DNA of 12,120 bases. It comes from an uncultured Clostridia bacterium (GTDB taxonomy: Bacteria > Bacillota > Clostridia > TANB77 > CAG-508). The stretch covers positions 1-12,120 of the forward strand of contig CAPZDM010000048.1 in the NCBI GenBank assembly GCA_948745425.1. Reading direction: 5' to 3'. A model generated the notes under the pieces. The model had not been told where the DNA came from. It ran no database searches and saw only the letters and a list, made by a program, of their open reading frames with translations. Numbering within the stretch: position 1 is the first letter of the stretch; the number at the start of each line of letters is the position of its first letter. Below are positions 1 through 5,300 of this stretch, piece after piece. The position numbers and the translations under genes are program-made.

Positions 1-192
1 ATTTATGAAAATAGTAAAATCATAAGACAACTAGAAACATTAGCAGAATTCACAACAGATTTAAGCCAAGCAGATTGTGAATATATAACCACCTTACTTT
101 TTAAAAGTAAAACATTATTAGAAAAAGCATATACAATTTTTAAATTAAATGACGAGGAGGTGCAGAAAAATGATAAGCAGAAAACAGATTAG
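1..192 (+). CDS. Hypothetical protein, C-terminal part (start outside window)
   Basis: An open frame enters from the left edge and ends at TAG 190-192, giving 63 residues. The peptide is charged and looks entirely helical, with a Leu/Ile heptad-like pattern (IIRQLETLAEF, then YITTLLFKSKTLLEKAYTIF) and a Lys/Asp-rich tail. The last 23 bases overlap the next gene, whose ribosome binding site lies inside this frame. Such overlap is typical of tightly packed operons in mobile elements. I do not recognise the family. It has the same size class and helical pattern as the next protein and may be a distant paralogue. The frame is open and fits the operon, but 63 residues alone is modest evidence. Confidence 0.5.
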   Translation: MYENSKIIRQLETLAEFTTDLSQADCEYITTLLFKSKTLLEKAYTIFKLNDEEVQKNDKQKTD

Positions 193-424
193 TAAAACAT
201 CAGCAAGCAGAAAGATTTTAACGGAGGGTTTACAAAATAATGATAGACTAGACATCGCAGATTTATTACAATTAGAGAAACAAACAATTGATGATATTTT
301 AATTCGTTTACAAGAAATATCAGTTGACCCAGCAACAGCAAGTTATATTTACAATTTAGTTAATATAAGTTATATGACATTAAGTAACATTTGCACAGAT
401 TTTTTAGAAATGGAGATGTATTAA
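170..424 (+). CDS. Small helical hypothetical protein (84 aa)
   Basis: I chose ATG 170 because AGGAGGT (155-161) lies 8 bases upstream. The in-frame ATG at 149 precedes that ribosome binding site and has none of its own. The product is 84 residues: a short polar N-terminus (about 1-25), then predicted helices rich in Leu/Ile, with no signal peptide or membrane segment. The stop TAA (422-424) abuts the next ATG (425), so translation is probably coupled to the next gene. The family is not recognised. It sits in a run of small co-directional genes inside what I interpret as an integrated element, so accessory or regulatory functions of the element are the likeliest class, but nothing in the sequence identifies one. 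Confidence 0.7.
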   Translation: MISRKQISKTSASRKILTEGLQNNDRLDIADLLQLEKQTIDDILIRLQEISVDPATASYIYNLVNISYMTLSNICTDFLEMEMY

Positions 425-961
425 ATGAAAGAGTTAGAAATAATTGAATTACAAGAAATACCAATTGAAGAAATTGTATCTTTTTCCAAGTTAGATACAT
501 CGCCAGTCATAACTATACTTTATGACCTAAATTACGGACTTTTCAATAAATTTGTAGTAATAGCCGATGAATTAAAACTTGTATTCTTTTTAGTAAAAGG
601 TACAAATAAGATTGCAGTTATTGGTACTGAAAAAGTGGCACTAAAGATAGCAAGATTATTACAAGTAAAAACTCAAGTTATGTATTATAGTTTATTAAAG
701 CCCAAGAAAATACTTGGCAAGATATATACACCAAAAAGAAATAGTAATTATGTAGTACAAGCATTTGACGAAAATGGCAAACCAACCGAACCATTCATAA
801 ATACAGAAATAGAAATAGTTAATTGTGATAATTTATCAAAATATACTTTTAGAAATTATAAATATTATGTGAGTGTAAGAGGTAGTAAAAATAATAAGAT
901 TGAGAATTGTCAACTATTAAGAGATAAGCGAAGAAATTTCACACTAACTGGCAAAATTTAA
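425..961 (+). CDS. Hypothetical protein (178 aa)
   Basis: A 178-residue protein starts at ATG 425, immediately after the previous stop, with a weak GGAG (412-415) upstream; coupled translation is likely. The N-terminus (about 1-30) is acidic. The middle (35-90) alternates hydrophobic strands and short helices, including FVVIADELKLVFFLVKG and KIAVIGTEKVALKIARLL. The C-terminal third is basic and Asn/Tyr/Lys-rich. It has no signal peptide, transmembrane segment, zinc motif or nucleotide-binding motif that I can see. I do not recognise the family. It is the last gene of the left operon: the next gene is 242 bases downstream and has its own promoter. No rho-independent terminator is evident after the stop. 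Confidence 0.75.
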   Translation: MKELEIIELQEIPIEEIVSFSKLDTSPVITILYDLNYGLFNKFVVIADELKLVFFLVKGTNKIAVIGTEKVALKIARLLQVKTQVMYYSLLKPKKILGKIYTPKRNSNYVVQAFDENGKPTEPFINTEIEIVNCDNLSKYTFRNYKYYVSVRGSKNNKIENCQLLRDKRRNFTLTGKI

Positions 962-1100
962 TGTATTTTGAAAATATCTAATACAAATAACAAATTAGCA
1001 ATAAGAGGTTGCAACGAGGATTTAATTTAAGACATTTTTATATTACAAGCAATAAAAGCATATAATTTTGCAATAGACCATATTTTTGAAAATATAAAAT

Positions 1101-1129
1101 TTGCAATTTTATGTAAAATATTGTATAAT
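1101..1129 (+). promoter_or_regulatory. Sigma-A-type promoter of the 1204-1533 gene
   Basis: TTGCAA (1101-1106) and TATAAT (1124-1129) are separated by exactly 17 bases. Transcription would begin near 1136 and give a leader of about 68 bases. The rest of the gap 962-1100 is AT-rich and I see no gene in it. Confidence 0.75.
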
Positions 1130-1137
1130 TTATATAG

Positions 1138-1155
1138 ATGTGAATAATATCACAT
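1138..1155 (+). promoter_or_regulatory. CRP/FNR-like palindrome at the transcription start (candidate operator)
   Basis: ATGTGA (1138-1143), 6 bases, TCACAT (1150-1155) is a perfect inverted repeat. It fits the TGTGA-N6-TCACA consensus bound by many CRP/FNR-family regulators. It lies at about +2 to +20 of the promoter just upstream, a position that would normally block transcription. The match is seen directly; the identity of the binding protein is inference. Confidence 0.5.
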
Positions 1156-1203
1156 AGTTATAGGTACTATTTACTATTATAATCAATTCAAGGAGGACTT
1201 ACT

Positions 1204-1533
1204 ATGAAAAAAGAAGTAACAATTGTACCAAAAGACAAATGCCCATTAGATATTTTGGCAGAGATGGGCGACCGGACAAAGAATGCATGGATTTTTCTTC
1301 ATGAAAATGCAGTAGAAAAATTGGAGAAAACATGCAATCAATACAAAGAATTTGCAGGTCAATGTAGTCTTTTATGGCATGGTACGAAAGAATTCCCGTT
1401 AACCAATATTCATATTGACAAGGCAGAACACGGTTGTTGGAAATCTGTCAATTACATTTCTGCAGACGACATCGCCTTTAGTAGCAGAGTATCTGATCCG
1501 GAAGAAATCTTTTTCCTTAAAATGGACGAGTGA
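1204..1533 (+). CDS. Hypothetical protein (109 aa), monocistronic
   Basis: ATG 1204 is preceded by AGGAGG (1191-1196) at good spacing. The gene has its own promoter, a palindromic candidate operator and its own terminator, so it is a complete single-gene transcription unit. The 109-residue product is soluble and mixed alpha/beta, with four cysteines (CPLD, KTCNQY, GQCSLLWHG, HGCW), two Trp/His-containing patches and an acidic C-terminus. Codon use is less A-biased than in the flanking genes (for example GACATCGCC, GATCCGGAA), which suggests a different origin. I do not recognise the family. A self-contained regulated unit inside a mobile element is typical of cargo such as anti-defence, toxin or regulatory genes, but the sequence does not distinguish these. 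Confidence 0.75.
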   Translation: MKKEVTIVPKDKCPLDILAEMGDRTKNAWIFLHENAVEKLEKTCNQYKEFAGQCSLLWHGTKEFPLTNIHIDKAEHGCWKSVNYISADDIAFSSRVSDPEEIFFLKMDE

Positions 1534-1564
1534 TTTGTCTTAAAAAGTAAATATATTTTCTTTT

Positions 1565-1592
1565 CCCCTATCTCTATGAGAAAGGGGTTTCT
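1565..1592 (+). terminator. Rho-independent terminator after the 1204-1533 gene
   Basis: CCCCT (1565-1569) pairs with AGGGG (1583-1587) and TCTC (1571-1574) with GAGA (1578-1581), leaving one A/A mismatch and a TAT loop. The run TTTCTTT follows. It lies 32 bases past the stop codon. Confidence 0.8.
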
Positions 1593-1621
1593 TTGTATTA
1601 CATATTAGTTTAAACTTATTA

Positions 1622-1730
1622 TTTGTAAAGGTATACCTTTATAAACACTTAAAAAATAGTGAATATTGTGTTTATAAAGGTGGTAAAAATATTTTACAAA
1701 TGTTTATAAAATAGCCTTGACTTTTACAAA
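1622..1730 (+). repeat. Repeat-rich recombination-site-like region upstream of the resolvase gene
   Basis: This region holds a perfect 14-bp palindrome, AAAGGTATACCTTT (1627-1640). It also holds a perfect 14-bp inverted repeat, ACCTTTATAAACAC (1635-1648) with its complement at 1668-1681 (19-base spacer), and a third copy of the half-site TGTTTATAAA (1701-1710). TTTACAAA occurs at 1693-1700 and 1723-1730, with its complement TTTGTAAA at 1622-1629. About 110 bases of dyads directly upstream of, and overlapping the promoter of, a resolvase gene is the layout expected for a res site and autoregulatory operator. The repeats are seen directly; the function is inferred from Tn3-type resolvase loci. 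Confidence 0.55.
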
Positions 1731-1745
1731 CAAAGCATTTATAAT
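1717..1745 (+). promoter_or_regulatory. Promoter of the resolvase gene
   Basis: TTGACT (1717-1722), 17 bases, TATAAT (1740-1745). The start would be near 1752. Because the -35 box coincides with the TTG at 1717, that codon cannot be the start codon on a transcript from this promoter, which supports ATG 1768. Confidence 0.8.
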
Positions 1746-1767
1746 AGCTGACCAAGGGGTGGGTATT

Positions 1768-2385
1768 ATGGAAAACAAACAAAAAGTATATGGTTATATA
1801 AGAGTTAGTAGCAAAGACCAAAACGAAAGCAGACAATTACAATCAATGTTAGATTTTGGAATTCCAAAAGAAAGGATATTTTTAGATAAGCAGAGCGGAA
1901 AAGATTTTAATAGAGTAGAATATCAAACACTAAAAAGAATGTTAAAAGATAGCCCAAATAGTCTATTGGTTATACATTCTATTGATAGATTAGGCAGAAA
2001 TTATATAGAGATAAAAAAAGAATGGCAAGAATTAACAACAGAATGCAAGGCAGATATTAAAGTGTTAGATATGGAATTACTTGATACTAGATTACACAAA
2101 GATTTATTAGGAACATTTGTAGCAGATTTAGTATTGCAAATTTTATCTTATAATGCAGAAAATGAAAGAAATAATATAAAGAAAAGGCAAGCCGAGGGAA
2201 TTGCAATAGCGAAAGCACAAAATAAACATTTAGGTAGACCAAAAGCAGAAATAACAGAAGCATTTATGACAGAATATAGAAAATGGAAGAATGGAGAACA
2301 GACAGCAACACAAGCAATGATAAATGCAGATATGAAAAGGAATACATTTTATAAGTTAGCAAAACAAGTTGAATCAAAAGCATAA
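1768..2385 (+). CDS. Small serine recombinase (resolvase/invertase family)
   Basis: ATG 1768 follows an AAGGGGTGGG ribosome binding site (1754-1763). The 205-aa product has the size and order of Tn3-type resolvases. The catalytic domain begins YGYIRVSSKDQNESRQ with nucleophile Ser14. The conserved SIDRLGR lies at about 71-77, including the active-site Arg pair. The long dimerisation helix carries NERNNIKKRQAEGI (about 131-144). A LGRPKA hinge (155-160) and a C-terminal helix-turn-helix region follow. Members cut and rejoin DNA through a phosphoserine link to resolve multimers or invert segments. The gene has its own promoter embedded in a repeat region that may be its recombination site, and its own terminator. 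It is unrelated in domain layout to the large integrase at 3641. Resolution rather than inversion is inferred from the upstream dyads. Confidence 0.9.
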   Translation: MENKQKVYGYIRVSSKDQNESRQLQSMLDFGIPKERIFLDKQSGKDFNRVEYQTLKRMLKDSPNSLLVIHSIDRLGRNYIEIKKEWQELTTECKADIKVLDMELLDTRLHKDLLGTFVADLVLQILSYNAENERNNIKKRQAEGIAIAKAQNKHLGRPKAEITEAFMTEYRKWKNGEQTATQAMINADMKRNTFYKLAKQVESKA

Positions 2386-2405
2386 TTAAATATTGGTACA
2401 TAATC

Positions 2406-2429
2406 AAAGGTGGAATTTCCCACCTTTTT
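2406..2429 (+). terminator. Rho-independent terminator after the resolvase gene
   Basis: AAAGGTGG (2406-2413) pairs perfectly with CCACCTTT (2420-2427), loop AATTTC, and runs directly into further T residues. It lies 20 bases past the stop. Confidence 0.85.
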
Positions 2430-2468
2430 ATATTTAGTAAAAATATTTAAAAAATTTTAAGAATGTTA

Positions 2469-2498
2469 TTGACAAATTAAACAAGTTAAGTGTATAAT
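2469..2498 (+). promoter_or_regulatory. Promoter of the orphan specificity-like gene
   Basis: Perfect TTGACA (2469-2474) and perfect TATAAT (2493-2498) with an 18-base spacer. Transcription should begin near 2505. The left arm of a long inverted repeat overlaps the spacer and the first bases of the -10 box. Confidence 0.8.
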
Positions 2499-2527
2499 AC
2501 ATTTAAGTTTAAAATACACTTAACTTG
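2482..2527 (+). promoter_or_regulatory. Perfect 14-bp inverted repeat over promoter and RBS (candidate operator)
   Basis: CAAGTTAAGTGTAT (2482-2495) is exactly complementary to ATACACTTAACTTG (2514-2527), with an 18-base spacer. The left arm covers the spacer and the start of the -10 box, and the right arm touches the GGAGG ribosome binding site. It can act as an operator for a dimeric DNA-binding protein. As RNA, only the right arm would be fully transcribed from this promoter, so a DNA role fits better. Confidence 0.6.
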
Positions 2528-2539
2528 GAGGAGTGGATT

Positions 2540-3160
2540 ATGGATTATAATATAATAAATGAATTAGGTATAGCAATGAAAGGATTGCAAGTTGATAAAA
2601 AAGTAAATTTTTCAGTATTTAAAGCACAAGAAAAAGCAGATATAATTCAAAACAATGGGAAAATAGGATTTCTAGGACATAAAATAATTAAAGCATTAGC
2701 AGTAGAAAAAGATATAAAGAAGCTAGAACATATAATGTGCATTAAACAAGATTTAAGCAAGAAATATAAGGATTATAGCATACAAAATGGTGACATAGTA
2801 ATACCAGTATTCCCAGGTAAAGACCAGTTGGAAATAATTTTTATGGAAGATATACAAGCAGAAGATTGTGTATACAATGATAGCAATTTAATAATAAGAG
2901 TGACAAGCAATAAAATTATACCAAAATACTTATACACAATATTAAATTCAAGTAGCATTAGGAATAGGATTTTAAAACTATGCACAAAAAATACAAGGCA
3001 AGCAAGAATTACAGTAGGAATGTTAGAGCAATTATCTATTCCAGTGGTAAGTTTAGAAGAGCAAGAAGAAATTATCAATAGATATGCCAATGCAGTTGAA
3101 CAATTAAATCAAGTACAAAATAGCATTGAAGAAATGGTGAGAGGAGGTAATGCCCTATGA
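2540..3160 (+). CDS. Orphan half-size type I restriction specificity (HsdS-like) protein
   Basis: ATG 2540 follows GGAGGAG (2527-2533). The in-frame TTG at 2525 overlaps that ribosome binding site and is rejected. The 206-aa product shows the landmarks of one HsdS half. YSIQNGDIVIP lies at about 79-89. DSNLIIRVTSNKIIPKYLYTIL follows at about 114-135 (written in pieces: DSNLIIRV, NKIIPKYLY). ITVGMLEQLSIPVVSLEEQE (about 157-176) leads into a C-terminal coiled-coil helix (172-198). A complete HsdS has two target-recognition domains; this has one, so it would need to dimerise to read a palindromic bipartite site. No HsdM or HsdR is adjacent. It could lend new specificity to a chromosomal type I enzyme, interfere with restriction, or act as a repressor. 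The stop overlaps a vestigial coupled start (ATGA, 3157-3160). Confidence 0.75.
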   Translation: MDYNIINELGIAMKGLQVDKKVNFSVFKAQEKADIIQNNGKIGFLGHKIIKALAVEKDIKKLEHIMCIKQDLSKKYKDYSIQNGDIVIPVFPGKDQLEIIFMEDIQAEDCVYNDSNLIIRVTSNKIIPKYLYTILNSSSIRNRILKLCTKNTRQARITVGMLEQLSIPVVSLEEQEEIINRYANAVEQLNQVQNSIEEMVRGGNAL

Positions 3161-3174
3161 AAGTAAAAAAATGA
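3157..3174 (+). other. Vestigial coupled start: 5-codon ORF with strong RBS
   Basis: GAGGAGGT (3141-3148) sits 8 bases before ATG 3157, which overlaps the upstream stop as ATGA. The frame reads MKVKK and then stops at 3172-3174. This looks like a translationally coupled gene start whose gene has been lost. A deliberate tiny leader peptide in front of the hairpin at 3171 is an alternative. Confidence 0.4.
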
Positions 3175-3204
3175 AAATCAGTTGTTGGAGCAACTGATTT
3201 TCAT
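3171..3204 (-). terminator. Perfect 14-bp stem-loop, terminator-like on the minus strand
   Basis: ATGAAAATCAGTTG (3171-3184) pairs perfectly with CAACTGATTTTCAT (3191-3204), loop TTGGAG. A run of A (3165-3171) precedes it, so the U-tract needed for termination exists only for minus-strand transcripts. For plus-strand transcripts it is a stable hairpin at the 3' side of the specificity-like gene. Confidence 0.5.
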
Positions 3205-3270
3205 ATCAAAATTTAATATAATCAAGTCTAAACACTTAATTATACGACCAATATAATTATAATTGTTTTG

Positions 3271-3318
3271 GACTTTATTGTCAAGTGGGATTTTCCACTT
3301 GGACAGAAGTCTTTTTTT
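3271..3318 (+). terminator. Strong rho-independent terminator
   Basis: Nested stem: GACTT (3271-3275) with AAGTC (3307-3311), and TGTCAAGTGG with CCACTTgGACA (one bulged G) around a GATTTT loop. A run of seven T follows directly. It ends transcription from the specificity-like gene. Between 3205 and 3270 I see only AT-rich sequence with a weak hairpin (AATTATA 3238-3244 / TATAATT 3252-3258). Confidence 0.85.
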
Positions 3319-3374
3319 GTGCATTGAAGCATATTGAGAGACTTACAACATAAGATTTAATGAGGTGTTAGCAA

Positions 3375-3578
3375 GTGAAAGTTAATAATGTTGTAATAGG
3401 TAAAGATAGAGTAACCCAAGTATTTCTTGGAGCAGAAGAAGCAGAAGCAAAAGATATAAAAGAAGAAATAAAAGGGTTAAGAAATGGAAAAAATAGAGTG
3501 GTAGTTTTTGTCGGAGGAGAAAATGAAATAATGAAATCACTAAAATCAATGTTACAGTTAGTAGCAGTTAATAGTTAG
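3375..3578 (+). CDS. Small hypothetical protein (67 aa) upstream of the large integrase
   Basis: GTG 3375 is preceded by GAGGTG (3362-3367) at 7 bases. The 67-residue product has a short beta-like N-terminus (KVNNVVIGKDRVTQVFLG), a charged helix (EEAEAKDIKEEIKGL), a hydrophobic strand (NRVVVFVGG) and a C-terminal helix. There is no signal peptide or membrane segment. It ends 62 bases before the integrase and has no terminator between, so the two are probably cotranscribed. I do not recognise the family. Small proteins next to large serine integrases include recombination directionality factors such as SprB of phage SP-beta. Position and size make that role worth testing, but no motif shows it. 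No clear promoter is visible in 3319-3360. Confidence 0.65.
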   Translation: MKVNNVVIGKDRVTQVFLGAEEAEAKDIKEEIKGLRNGKNRVVVFVGGENEIMKSLKSMLQLVAVNS

Positions 3579-3586
3579 TAACAAGT

Positions 3587-3612
3587 TAGTGCATATAGAA
3601 ATATATGCACTA
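3587..3612 (+). promoter_or_regulatory. Perfect 11-bp hairpin with GAAA tetraloop in the integrase leader
   Basis: TAGTGCATATA (3587-3597) pairs with TATATGCACTA (3602-3612) around GAAA, a GNRA tetraloop. It lies 14 bases upstream of the GAGAGGTAGG ribosome binding site. No T-run follows, so it is not a terminator. It may be an operator, an RNA-processing or stability element, or a control on integrase translation. Confidence 0.5.
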
Positions 3613-3640
3613 GCACATAAAATAAGAGAGGTAGGATTAT

Positions 3641-5236
3641 ATGAATATATTGGTAAATAAAGCCGTAAAAATAGTATATATATATGTAAGAATAAGTAGA
3701 GATGAGGACAAGAAAAATTATGGAAGCATTCAAACACAGATAGATATTTTAAAGGAATATGCAGAACAACAAGGGTGGACAGTTGCCGAGATATTTATTG
3801 ATGATAATATTTCTGGTTATCTTAACATAGAAGATAGACCAGCATTTAATGAATTATATAATTTAGTAAATGAAAGTAAAGAAAAACCAATTATACTAAT
3901 GAAAGATTTATCAAGACTTTCAAGGAATAATGGAATTGCACAAATGATTTTAAATAAATGGAAAACTGAAGAGGTAGAGTTAATATTAGTTAAACAAAGA
4001 GGGAGTGTATTTAATTTACTAAAAGATGACGATGACATAGTAGGCATTGAGACTTGGTTTAATGAAAGATATGTAAAAGATACATCTAGGAAAATAAGAG
4101 ATTCATTTAATAATAAAATGAATGCAGGAACATTAATACAAGGACCCAGATATGGTTATATTAAAGGGAAAAATGGAACACTTACAATAAATGAAGAGGT
4201 AAGAGAAGCGGTACAAACAATATTTGATTTATATGAACAAGGTTATGGAATGACATCAATAGCAACAAAACTTAATAAAGAATATGATTTTAAAAACCCA
4301 TCTATTGTAGAAGCAGAAAGATTTAAAGAAGCAAGAGGAAGAAACATAGAAAGAAATGTTAGAGAATATTGGGAAACTGATATGATTAGTAAGATTTTAA
4401 GAGACAAAACATATATAGGAACATTGGTAACACATAAGAAAGAAGTACAAGGAATACACGGAAAAAAAGTAAAAATAATACCAGAAGAAGAACAGCATAA
4501 ATTTGAAAACCACCACGAAGCAATAATAACAGAGGAACAGTTTAATAAGGTACAAGAAATATTGAAACAAAGAGCAGAAAGTACAAGCCTTTATAAGAAA
4601 GGAAAACACTATTATATATTTGGTGGATTTGTGAGATGTGGGGATTGTGGAGCATCAGCAACCGGTTATATGAGATATGGCAAAAAATATTATGAATGTT
4701 TGAATTATAGTAAATATAGGAAATTAAGGTGTACCTATCATACCGTAGAAGAACAATACATACTAGAGAATTTTAAAATGTTTTTAAAAGTAGTAAGAGC
4801 AGAATATAAGGACTTTTTAAAAGGTTTGAGTTTAGACAAAGTTAAAAAGAAATCACAAAACAATCAAGAAAAATTAAAGGTTAAACTTGACAGAATAAAG
4901 CAAGAATATAGGCAAATGCAAACACAGAAAATAAAGGAAATGACTAAAGTAAAAACAGCAGAGGAAGAAGAAATTGTAGAAGAAACATATTCTAAAATGT
5001 TAGCAGATAAATTAAAAGAAATAACAGATATAACACAAACATTGAAGCATTTGGAAAATCAAACAGAAAAGCAAAAGGTTAAAACCATAAAACAATCAAT
5101 AGATTACTTTGACGAAATTATAAAAGCAGAAGAACCAGCAAAAGAAGTTTTAGCCCAAGTATTAGATAAAATTATTATATATGAGGGAAAGAATTTGGAA
5201 TTTAAACTTAAAGTAAACCTTGATAAATTAATATAA
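3641..5236 (+). CDS. Large serine recombinase (integrase) of the element
   Basis: ATG 3641 follows GAGAGGTAGG (3626-3635). The 531-aa protein has the full large-serine-recombinase layout. The N-terminal catalytic domain reads YIYVRISRDED with nucleophile Ser19, and DLSRLSR lies at 89-95. The recombinase domain (about 165-310) includes PRYGYIKG and ISKILRDKTYIGTLV. A zinc ribbon follows with ligands Cys333, Cys336, Cys353 and Cys364. A long Lys/Glu-rich coiled coil (about 395-485) and a short C-terminal segment end the protein. Such enzymes join attP and attB without supercoiling or homology and need a directionality factor to excise. It lies 59 bases from the break in the M14 peptidase gene and points at it, as integrase genes usually lie beside their attachment site. 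Length and all key residues look intact, so it should be active. SpoIVCA of the sigK skin element belongs to the same family. Confidence 0.95.
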   Translation: MNILVNKAVKIVYIYVRISRDEDKKNYGSIQTQIDILKEYAEQQGWTVAEIFIDDNISGYLNIEDRPAFNELYNLVNESKEKPIILMKDLSRLSRNNGIAQMILNKWKTEEVELILVKQRGSVFNLLKDDDDIVGIETWFNERYVKDTSRKIRDSFNNKMNAGTLIQGPRYGYIKGKNGTLTINEEVREAVQTIFDLYEQGYGMTSIATKLNKEYDFKNPSIVEAERFKEARGRNIERNVREYWETDMISKILRDKTYIGTLVTHKKEVQGIHGKKVKIIPEEEQHKFENHHEAIITEEQFNKVQEILKQRAESTSLYKKGKHYYIFGGFVRCGDCGASATGYMRYGKKYYECLNYSKYRKLRCTYHTVEEQYILENFKMFLKVVRAEYKDFLKGLSLDKVKKKSQNNQEKLKVKLDRIKQEYRQMQTQKIKEMTKVKTAEEEEIVEETYSKMLADKLKEITDITQTLKHLENQTEKQKVKTIKQSIDYFDEIIKAEEPAKEVLAQVLDKIIIYEGKNLEFKLKVNLDKLI

Positions 5237-5238
5237 AA

Positions 5239-5268
5239 ATTATAGGGGAAGCAATATTCCCCTATAAT
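5239..5268 (-). terminator. Stem-loop between convergent integrase and peptidase genes
   Basis: ATTATAGGGGAA (5239-5250) pairs perfectly with TTCCCCTATAAT (5257-5268), loop GCAATA. On the minus strand the stem is followed by a U-rich tract, making a good terminator for the truncated peptidase transcript. On the plus strand no T-run follows, although the hairpin may still protect the integrase mRNA end. Confidence 0.7.
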
Positions 5269-5300
5269 AGATTGGACAAGTCATACTGATTTATTCATTC
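5269..5300. other. Element/chromosome junction (attachment site half, attL or attR)
   Basis: Reading leftward on the minus strand, the M14 peptidase reading frame follows its family through His-Ala-Asn-Glu (5300 downward). At the codon where Trp (TGG) is expected it becomes TGA (5295-5297). Beyond this, toward the integrase, no M14-like coding sequence continues. The crossover therefore lies at or just left of 5296, within the about 30 bases between the integrase terminator and the HANE codons. The exact core dinucleotide cannot be set without the other end of the element. A small dyad, GCAT (5305-5308) / ATGC (5315-5318), flanks it on the chromosomal side. Confidence 0.65.

Noticed and set aside
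1717..1767. TTG start extending the resolvase upstream
   Set aside because: The TTG is the -35 box of a well-spaced promoter, and the ribosome binding site serves ATG 1768.
2525..2539. TTG start extending the specificity-like protein
   Set aside because: It overlaps the GGAGG ribosome binding site used by ATG 2540.
2773..3090. Minus-strand open frame opposite the specificity-like gene
   Set aside because: No ribosome binding site, low-complexity Leu/Ile/Ser composition, and a clear family match on the other strand.
1622..3160. Phase-variable inversion of the specificity gene by the small recombinase
   Set aside because: No pair of long inverted repeats flanks or enters the specificity gene and no second TRD cassette is present; the dyads are short and local.
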